NCBI RefSeq assembly: GCF_016638705.1
Contig: NZ_CP067341.1
Coordinates: forward strand, 3,289,501 to 3,353,500
Length of the DNA stretch: 64,000 nucleotides
Source of the DNA: Lysinibacillus agricola
GTDB lineage: Bacteria; Bacillota; Bacilli; Bacillales_A; Planococcaceae
Direction: 5' to 3'
The notes below the pieces were generated by a model. That model did not search any database. It saw only the letters and a program-made list of their open reading frames with translations, and was not told where the DNA came from. The position numbers and the translations under genes are program-made. Shown in pieces: positions 59,169-64,000 of this stretch (position 1 is the first letter of the stretch; each line of letters starts with the position of its first letter).

Positions 59169-60623
59169 ATGACTAAAAAAAGGCAATTACTAACATCGTC
59201 TATTATAGAGATTTCAAGTAAAGATGACGTATCTAGAGAAATAGTAATGCTAGTACATAAGCTTGATACTACTAATGCGAACGGACTTGATTTTAAAGAA
59301 AACTATACAGAAACTTATATGAATTCTTTAATTAATAAACCTGTTGTAACTAAATACTTTGATAAAATTGAGGATTTAGGAACACACGAACAAATAGTTG
59401 ATGATGACGGCAATATTGTTGGATTAGAGACAATTGCTATTGGAACAATTAAAGAAGTATGGATTGATAAAGTTGAGGATGATGAGGATGTGAAAGCATT
59501 ATACGCCAAAGCAGACTTGTGGAACTATAAATATCCTGAAATTATAGCATGTGTTGAAAAATTATTTAATGAAGACAATGCTGATAGTTCAGTTGAAGTT
59601 GAAATTTATGCATATGAAGACAATCCTACTCAAGACTATCGTGTTGCAAAAGAGTATACATATTTATCTAATTGCTTGTTAGGTAGCAGCATTTCTCCTG
59701 CAGATTCAGATGCAGGAGTTATTTCAATAGCGCAACGTGAAATTGCGATGGCGGTAAAAAATGATCTACAAAAAATTAAAAATGAACAGAAAGGAGTAAA
59801 TAAATTGGCTGAGAAAGAGTTATTTAACAAAGGATACAAAACTAAATTTCATATCGAAATAAGCGAGTTGAGTCATGATGACATTCGCCAACAAATCTAT
59901 AATTTTATCAATCCTGTAAACCCTACAACAGAAGAGCGATCTTATAAATATTGGATTCGTGAAGTATTTCAGACGTACGTTATCGTTGAAGAATGGAACG
60001 ATTCAAATAAATTATATAAAATTGACTACTCCTTAAATGATGACACAGTAGTTTTATCTTCTGACTATCAACAAGTAGAAATTACTTATCAAGTTGTAGG
60101 TACTAATATTAATGGAGAGTTAAATAAATTACAAACAGAATTAAATAGTACAAAGGAGGAGTTGTCTAAAATGGATAAGACAAATGAAGCAAAAGTAGTT
60201 GAACTTCAAAACAAAATTGAAGAATTGGAAGCAAAAGTAGTTGAGTTAAATTCCACTGTAGTTGAACAACAAGAGGCTAAAACAGCTCTAGAATCTCAAG
60301 TAACGGAGTTAAATTCTACTGTTGAAAAATTAGGTAAATATAAGGAGCAAGTAGAAACTGCTGAAAAAGAAGCTAAGTTAACAGAACTTTCATCTCGTTA
60401 TGAAAAGTTACTTTCAGAAGAAACGTTTAAAACAACTGAAGTTCAAGAGGCTTTGCAATCGCTAGATGCACAAAAGTTAAATGAGATTGTTGTAAATGAG
60501 GTTGCTAAAAGTAAATCAATCACAGAAGTAAACTCTATTACGACTAAAGACATTATTGTAAATGCTAAACAAGGTGAGAATTTAATACCTCAAACCATTC
60601 TACAAAAGTATGAAATTAAGTAA
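59169..60623 (+). CDS. Prohead protease/scaffold-type protein (YonD-like), 484 aa
   Basis: It lies between portal and major capsid genes, as SPbeta YonD does. The N-terminal 200 residues (VSREIVMLVHKLDTTNANGL, LSNCLLGSSISPADSDAGVI) look like a prohead-protease-type domain; residues about 335-430 are a strong coiled coil (VELQNKIEELEAKVVELNST) as in scaffolds. Two internal starts with ribosome sites (TTG 59805 after AAAGGAG, ATG 60171 after AAAGGAGGAG) could make shorter scaffold forms. ATG 59169 follows AAGGAGG. Confidence 0.7.
   Translation: MTKKRQLLTSSIIEISSKDDVSREIVMLVHKLDTTNANGLDFKENYTETYMNSLINKPVVTKYFDKIEDLGTHEQIVDDDGNIVGLETIAIGTIKEVWIDKVEDDEDVKALYAKADLWNYKYPEIIACVEKLFNEDNADSSVEVEIYAYEDNPTQDYRVAKEYTYLSNCLLGSSISPADSDAGVISIAQREIAMAVKNDLQKIKNEQKGVNKLAEKELFNKGYKTKFHIEISELSHDDIRQQIYNFINPVNPTTEERSYKYWIREVFQTYVIVEEWNDSNKLYKIDYSLNDDTVVLSSDYQQVEITYQVVGTNINGELNKLQTELNSTKEELSKMDKTNEAKVVELQNKIEELEAKVVELNSTVVEQQEAKTALESQVTELNSTVEKLGKYKEQVETAEKEAKLTELSSRYEKLLSEETFKTTEVQEALQSLDAQKLNEIVVNEVAKSKSITEVNSITTKDIIVNAKQGENLIPQTILQKYEIK
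59805..60623 (+). CDS. Nested in-frame start within the protease/scaffold gene (272 aa)
   Basis: TTG 59805 has AGAAAGGAG about 9 bp upstream and is in frame, giving a 272-residue product that starts AEKELFNKGYKTKF and omits the protease-like part. This matches the lambda C/Nu3 arrangement in principle. Confidence 0.45.
   Translation: MAEKELFNKGYKTKFHIEISELSHDDIRQQIYNFINPVNPTTEERSYKYWIREVFQTYVIVEEWNDSNKLYKIDYSLNDDTVVLSSDYQQVEITYQVVGTNINGELNKLQTELNSTKEELSKMDKTNEAKVVELQNKIEELEAKVVELNSTVVEQQEAKTALESQVTELNSTVEKLGKYKEQVETAEKEAKLTELSSRYEKLLSEETFKTTEVQEALQSLDAQKLNEIVVNEVAKSKSITEVNSITTKDIIVNAKQGENLIPQTILQKYEIK
60171..60623 (+). CDS. Nested in-frame start giving the coiled-coil scaffold (150 aa)
   Basis: ATG 60171 lies 9 bp after AAAGGAGGAG, one of the best ribosome sites in the region, and would yield only the coiled-coil C-terminal part (MDKTNEAKVVELQNKIEELE...). 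Confidence 0.5.
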   Translation: MDKTNEAKVVELQNKIEELEAKVVELNSTVVEQQEAKTALESQVTELNSTVEKLGKYKEQVETAEKEAKLTELSSRYEKLLSEETFKTTEVQEALQSLDAQKLNEIVVNEVAKSKSITEVNSITTKDIIVNAKQGENLIPQTILQKYEIK

Positions 60624-60671
60624 TAAAAATTAATAAATAAAATACATAAAATAAAGGTGGAAAAATAACTT

Positions 60672-61136
60672 ATGGTAAAAAAATACGGTATTGTTCGATT
60701 AGATTTAATGGCAGGTCACGTTTATCACTATGATGCAGATGTTGCTATTGAAAATGGAGTGTTAGCAGAAATTGATTATACTACAGGCAAAATTGCTCCT
60801 ACTACAGATGCAACGAAAGATCAGGTATTAGTAGCTTCAGTTACAAATCTATATGATTCAGAAGATGAGTCTGATTTTATCAATGAAGCAAAAGGAATGA
60901 AAGTTCGTACTTATGAATTTGAAAAAGGTGATATTTTCACTACTACTCAAGTAGATTTATCAGGTACTCGTACTACATTTGCTTCAATTGCAAAAGGCGA
61001 TTATGCTTATGGTGTTATTGGCGGTAAATTTGCATTCGATACCACTGCACCTACAACTAAGCAAGTATTCCGAGTAATTGAGCGCACAGTTTTAAATGGT
61101 CAAGAAGCAGTAGCGTTACAAGTTGAACAAGCATAA
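60672..61136 (+). CDS. Head decoration-like protein (YonC position), 154 aa
   Basis: A beta-rich, glycine/threonine-rich protein placed between scaffold and major capsid genes. The position and composition fit a capsid decoration or stabilising protein; no motif proves it. A perfect AATACATAAA motif and AAAGGTGG precede ATG 60672, almost identical to the leader of the next gene. Confidence 0.6.
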   Translation: MVKKYGIVRLDLMAGHVYHYDADVAIENGVLAEIDYTTGKIAPTTDATKDQVLVASVTNLYDSEDESDFINEAKGMKVRTYEFEKGDIFTTTQVDLSGTRTTFASIAKGDYAYGVIGGKFAFDTTAPTTKQVFRVIERTVLNGQEAVALQVEQA

Positions 61137-61182
61137 AAATAATTAATAAAATACATAAATAATAAAGGTGGAAAAATAACTT

Positions 61183-62151
61183 ATGGTAAAGTATAAAAAA
61201 GTTTTAGAATTATGTTCTGATGTACGTAAAGGTGAATCTTCAATTGAAGGAGTTTCTATTAACGAGCGTAAATCAGAATTAGTGGAAATCTTCTCTGAAT
61301 TAATGAAAGATTATGAAGGAAATAAAAAAGAAATTAATGCAATCATCACTGAAAATGTTGATGTAGTATTAGAATCAAAATTAAAAGATGCGCTAGAAAT
61401 CTTTGCAGAGATTGCTCCTGTACCTCATGGTACTAAAAAGAAATTCCGTGTGCGTAATGGCAAAATTAAGGCAGAATACGTTGCATTAGGTTCAGAGATT
61501 CGTCGTCAAAAAATCTATAAACAAGAGATTCCTGCTCAACCTCGTGCTATCGGTTCAAGCGTGTATGTTGAATGGGATGACGTATTATCTGGTCGCGCAG
61601 AAGCATTTACTGAAATTGTAGACGAAATGGCTGATGCTATTCTAGATGAAATCTTAAAAGATGTTCAAGCTTCATTTGTTGCTGCGATGGCAGATGCTCC
61701 TACTGCTAATAAATACTCAGGTGCATTCTCTTTAGCACAACTTCGCTCAGTAGCTAATACTGTAGGTGCATATGGTAAACCTGTAATTGTAGGTACGTCT
61801 GTTGCATTATCAAATATTACTTCTGATTCTGGATTCCAAGCATTAATGTCTGATTCTATGAAAGATGCATTTAATCGTGATGGATTCATTGGAACATGGG
61901 AAGGTAAAGCTCTAGTTCAATTACCTAATACATTTGTAGATGAGTCTAACACTGAATGGGAGTTAGACAATAACTTAATCTTTGTTGTTCCTGTAGGCTC
62001 AGATAAGCCAGTAAAAGTTACAAAAGAAGGCGGAACTGAGATGCTAGAGAAGCAATCATTTGAAGATGGTTCTATCACAAAGAAAGCTATTCAAAAAGCA
62101 GGAGTGAACGTTTTACAAGTACATAACTTAGGTATGTATACAATCGTTTAA
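61183..62151 (+). CDS. Major capsid protein (YonB position), 322 aa
   Basis: Size, place after scaffold and decoration genes, and the HK97-like arrangement (N-arm helices, then YKQEIPAQPRAIGSSVYVEW, ALSNITSDSGFQALMSDSMK, late WELDNNLIFVVPV-type strands) support the major capsid subunit. AAAGGTGG precedes the start and a terminator follows. Confidence 0.75.
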   Translation: MVKYKKVLELCSDVRKGESSIEGVSINERKSELVEIFSELMKDYEGNKKEINAIITENVDVVLESKLKDALEIFAEIAPVPHGTKKKFRVRNGKIKAEYVALGSEIRRQKIYKQEIPAQPRAIGSSVYVEWDDVLSGRAEAFTEIVDEMADAILDEILKDVQASFVAAMADAPTANKYSGAFSLAQLRSVANTVGAYGKPVIVGTSVALSNITSDSGFQALMSDSMKDAFNRDGFIGTWEGKALVQLPNTFVDESNTEWELDNNLIFVVPVGSDKPVKVTKEGGTEMLEKQSFEDGSITKKAIQKAGVNVLQVHNLGMYTIV

Positions 62152-62163
62152 TATGATAAATGT

Positions 62164-62192
62164 GGGAGTGGATTATTCTACTCCTCTTTTTT
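62164..62192 (+). terminator. Terminator after the capsid gene
   Basis: GGAGT (62165-62169) and ACTCC (62180-62184) close an extended hairpin followed by TCTTTTTT. Confidence 0.8.
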
Positions 62193-62217
62193 AAATTAAT
62201 AGGAGGAAAAGGATAAT

Positions 62218-62658
62218 ATGAAAAAAGTAAAAGTTATTAATAATGTACATAGTGTAGTAGGTTTTTATTTAAATCCACTACCCGAATCATTCCGTATTTT
62301 ACCAAGACAAGGAGCATTCTTAAATTTAACAGAAGAAGAATTAGATTACATCAACATTAATCAAGCAATTATTCAAAAAGGCTTGATTTGGATTGATGAC
62401 AAAGACCTTCGTGTTAAATATGGACTAGAAACTTTAGATGGCGAAAAAGCTAATGCTAATATTCTTCAATATGAAGAAATAAAAGAATTAGTAAATGGAA
62501 ATTATAAAAAATTAGAAAAAGCTATCGGAGAAATTACAGAAAATGCGATCTTATTACAGTTTGTTGAGGCTGCTCGTGAAGTGAATTTAGATAGCAAAGC
62601 TAAAATTGATATCATTGAGAATAAATCCAAGATAAAAATTTATGAAAACGAAGAATAA
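62218..62658 (+). CDS. Late structural protein (YonA position), 146 aa
   Basis: A protein of mixed alpha/beta type just after the capsid gene. The N-terminal VVGFYLNPLPESFRILPRQG turn is typical of small head or neck proteins. AGGAGG precedes ATG 62218. Exact role unknown. Confidence 0.55.
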   Translation: MKKVKVINNVHSVVGFYLNPLPESFRILPRQGAFLNLTEEELDYININQAIIQKGLIWIDDKDLRVKYGLETLDGEKANANILQYEEIKELVNGNYKKLEKAIGEITENAILLQFVEAAREVNLDSKAKIDIIENKSKIKIYENEE

Positions 62659-62672
62659 GTAGGTGTTATCTT

Positions 62673-63098
62673 ATGACATCTACATCATATTCAGACATTT
62701 TCGGTTTATTCCTTGATAAAGTCAATGACTACTATATAAAAAATCAGTTAGAGAATAATCCAGTTTTTGCAGATGAAATATTATTAGGCTATTTAAGGTC
62801 TGCTATACCGAAGTTCACATACTCTACAAAAAATCTATCTAATCGAGAGGATGCTTTATTTCAATTCAATATCTGCTTATCTGATATGGAAAAAGAAATA
62901 TTAGCAACACTGATGATCGCAGAACATCTATCTCCAAAAATTATAAGCGAAGACTATGTGTATAACAAAATTGGGTCAAAAGATTATAATCAACACTCCC
63001 CCGCTAATCAACTTAAACAATTATTAGAGTTGCGTAAAGGGATAATAGATGAAGCCAACTTATTAATGATTGAATATTATTATAGGCAAGGTGTTTAG
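62673..63098 (+). CDS. Head-tail connector-like protein (YomZ position), 141 aa
   Basis: A helical protein; the order after the capsid gene and its size fit an adaptor or DNA-packaging connector. TAGGTG precedes ATG 62673. No motif is diagnostic. Confidence 0.5.
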   Translation: MTSTSYSDIFGLFLDKVNDYYIKNQLENNPVFADEILLGYLRSAIPKFTYSTKNLSNREDALFQFNICLSDMEKEILATLMIAEHLSPKIISEDYVYNKIGSKDYNQHSPANQLKQLLELRKGIIDEANLLMIEYYYRQGV

Positions 63099-63099
63099 T

Positions 63100-63396
63100 A
63101 TGAATATTTCAGATGGATACGTTAACTATTTGAAAGATAGATTCTATGAAACTCTTTGCTTATTTGAAGAAAAAAATGAAGGACTTCCACGTTATATTGA
63201 GTCGTTTAGTTATGAACTGTATGGGTTACAGTATTTAGTAGAAGACACAGTAACAGTTATTACTCTTTTAAACATTCTAGAACATTTTTATGATGACAGC
63301 CTTGCACCTAAACCAGATATAAAGGTGATTAGAGGAGAAGTTTTTCGCTGTATTAGCTTGATAAATAGGATGTTTAAAGTTGGTGAAACCACTTGA
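63100..63396 (+). CDS. Late protein (YomY position), 98 aa
   Basis: A helical acidic protein starting right after the preceding stop (ATG 63100, AAGGTG upstream). Its stop overlaps the next TTG. Probably part of the neck complex by position. Confidence 0.5.
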   Translation: MNISDGYVNYLKDRFYETLCLFEEKNEGLPRYIESFSYELYGLQYLVEDTVTVITLLNILEHFYDDSLAPKPDIKVIRGEVFRCISLINRMFKVGETT

Positions 63397-64000
63397 ATTA
63401 CAGAGATAAATATATACAACGTTTGAATAACGATGGTCATAATTCAAGAGACGCTTATCATAATAAATCTAAAATTATTGCTAAACAACAAATTTTAAAC
63501 TCTCCTAATAGGTATGACGTTTATTTAAATCTTGATAAGTCTGTAACTCATTATTGCATCACTAAAGATAAAGATACATATAAAAAGCGAAAATTCATCT
63601 TCATTCCAGATACAAAAGTAGATATGGGACACTATGTTACACAAGGTGAACTTACTTACTTATTAATTGCTAAAGATACGAATGAAATTACACCACAATT
63701 TTTAGGAGAACTTTGTACTGCTGAATTTCCAGTAAAGTATGCAGATGAAAAAAAGTTTTTAGGTTATGACGATTTAGACAGACCTGTTTATGACATTATT
63801 CCAGGAGAAGTCACAAGATTACCATGTATAACAAAAATGAATGATGCATCTACAGCTATTGCAGATACCAATAACCCAGTGAATTTGTTAGATAATCAAG
63901 TAATGGTCATTATCCCATACTCTGAAGCACCTTCTATAAAATATAACGAAAAATTTGAGTTATACAATGATGCCTATCGTATTATCAGAATTGATCCATC
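63393..64000 (+). CDS. Late structural protein (YomX position), 3' end outside window
   Basis: TTG 63393 overlaps the previous stop (TTGA). The visible 202 residues are mainly beta (KRKFIFIPDTKVDMGHYVTQ, NLLDNQVMVIIPYSEAPSIK), consistent with a head-completion or tail protein. It corresponds to SPbeta yomX by order. Confidence 0.6.
   Translation, partial: MNYRDKYIQRLNNDGHNSRDAYHNKSKIIAKQQILNSPNRYDVYLNLDKSVTHYCITKDKDTYKKRKFIFIPDTKVDMGHYVTQGELTYLLIAKDTNEITPQFLGELCTAEFPVKYADEKKFLGYDDLDRPVYDIIPGEVTRLPCITKMNDASTAIADTNNPVNLLDNQVMVIIPYSEAPSIKYNEKFELYNDAYRIIRIDP

Noticed and set aside
1..64000. Arbitrium genes (aimR/aimP), integrase/excisionase, holin/endolysin and tail genes
   Set aside because: None is recognisable here: no 380-residue TPR protein followed by a short secreted peptide gene, and no recombinase with an intact HxxR. 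They probably lie outside the window.

Overview
This window looks like about 64 kb of a temperate SPbeta-like bacteriophage or prophage of a low-GC Gram-positive host (Bacillota; Bacillus or Staphylococcus are both possible). The grounds are strong AGGAGG-type ribosome binding sites, frequent TTG and GTG starts, very high A+T content, and the order of the late genes. That order runs YonO-like RNA polymerase, HU-like protein, YonK, YonJ-like phosphoesterase, terminase, portal, protease/scaffold, capsid, and it follows the SPbeta yonO-to-yomX order as I remember it. No database search was possible, so family names rest on motifs visible in the translations.

Layout. (1) 1-34.0 kb is almost entirely minus strand. 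At its distal end lie a YopQ-like DGxHR protein (cut by the window edge) and a tyrosine-recombinase-fold protein resembling the SPbeta master repressor MrpR/YopR. To the right are about 80 mostly small early or accessory genes. Recognisable ones are an ATP-dependent DNA ligase in a putative SOS (LexA-box) operon with a YolD-like protein, two metallophosphoesterases, a YopX-like protein, two Xre regulators, a lipoprotein, a winged-helix/NucS-like nuclease fusion, a RepA-like winged-helix protein, a DUF5677/HEPN-like protein and a DUF262 protein. A plus-strand DUF3267 metalloprotease gene and a plus-strand Xre gene interrupt the block. (2) 34.0-35.3 kb is a 1.3 kb non-coding divergence region rich in inverted repeats. 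(3) 35.3-44.7 kb is plus strand: a protein ending in an RNA polymerase alpha C-terminal domain, a beta sliding clamp, many small genes and a replication-initiator-like protein preceded by 21-bp direct repeats. (4) 44.7-46.0 kb is non-coding, with a cluster of DnaA boxes, GTTATAGGAGTGT-type repeats and a long extended hairpin; it is the best candidate for the replication origin. (5) 46.5-64 kb holds the late transcription and head genes: CoiA-like nuclease, YonO-like single-chain RNA polymerase, zinc-finger partner, HU, YonK, YonJ, a frameshifted HNH endonuclease, terminase, portal, protease/scaffold with internal starts, decoration-like protein, major capsid and head-tail connectors, running off the right edge.

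Regulation. The most striking pattern is a 15-bp motif, AATAAAATACATAAA, that recurs in intergenic DNA on both strands, always in the direction of transcription. At about ten sites it ends 3-7 bp (usually 5) upstream of a sigma-A-like -35 box, and at many others it lies just before a Shine-Dalgarno sequence. It behaves like a phage-wide operator or UP-like element; candidate readers encoded here are the recombinase-fold repressor and the alpha-CTD protein. Several genes are interrupted by a single stop codon or a one-base frameshift, which suggests decay of dispensable genes or sequence errors.
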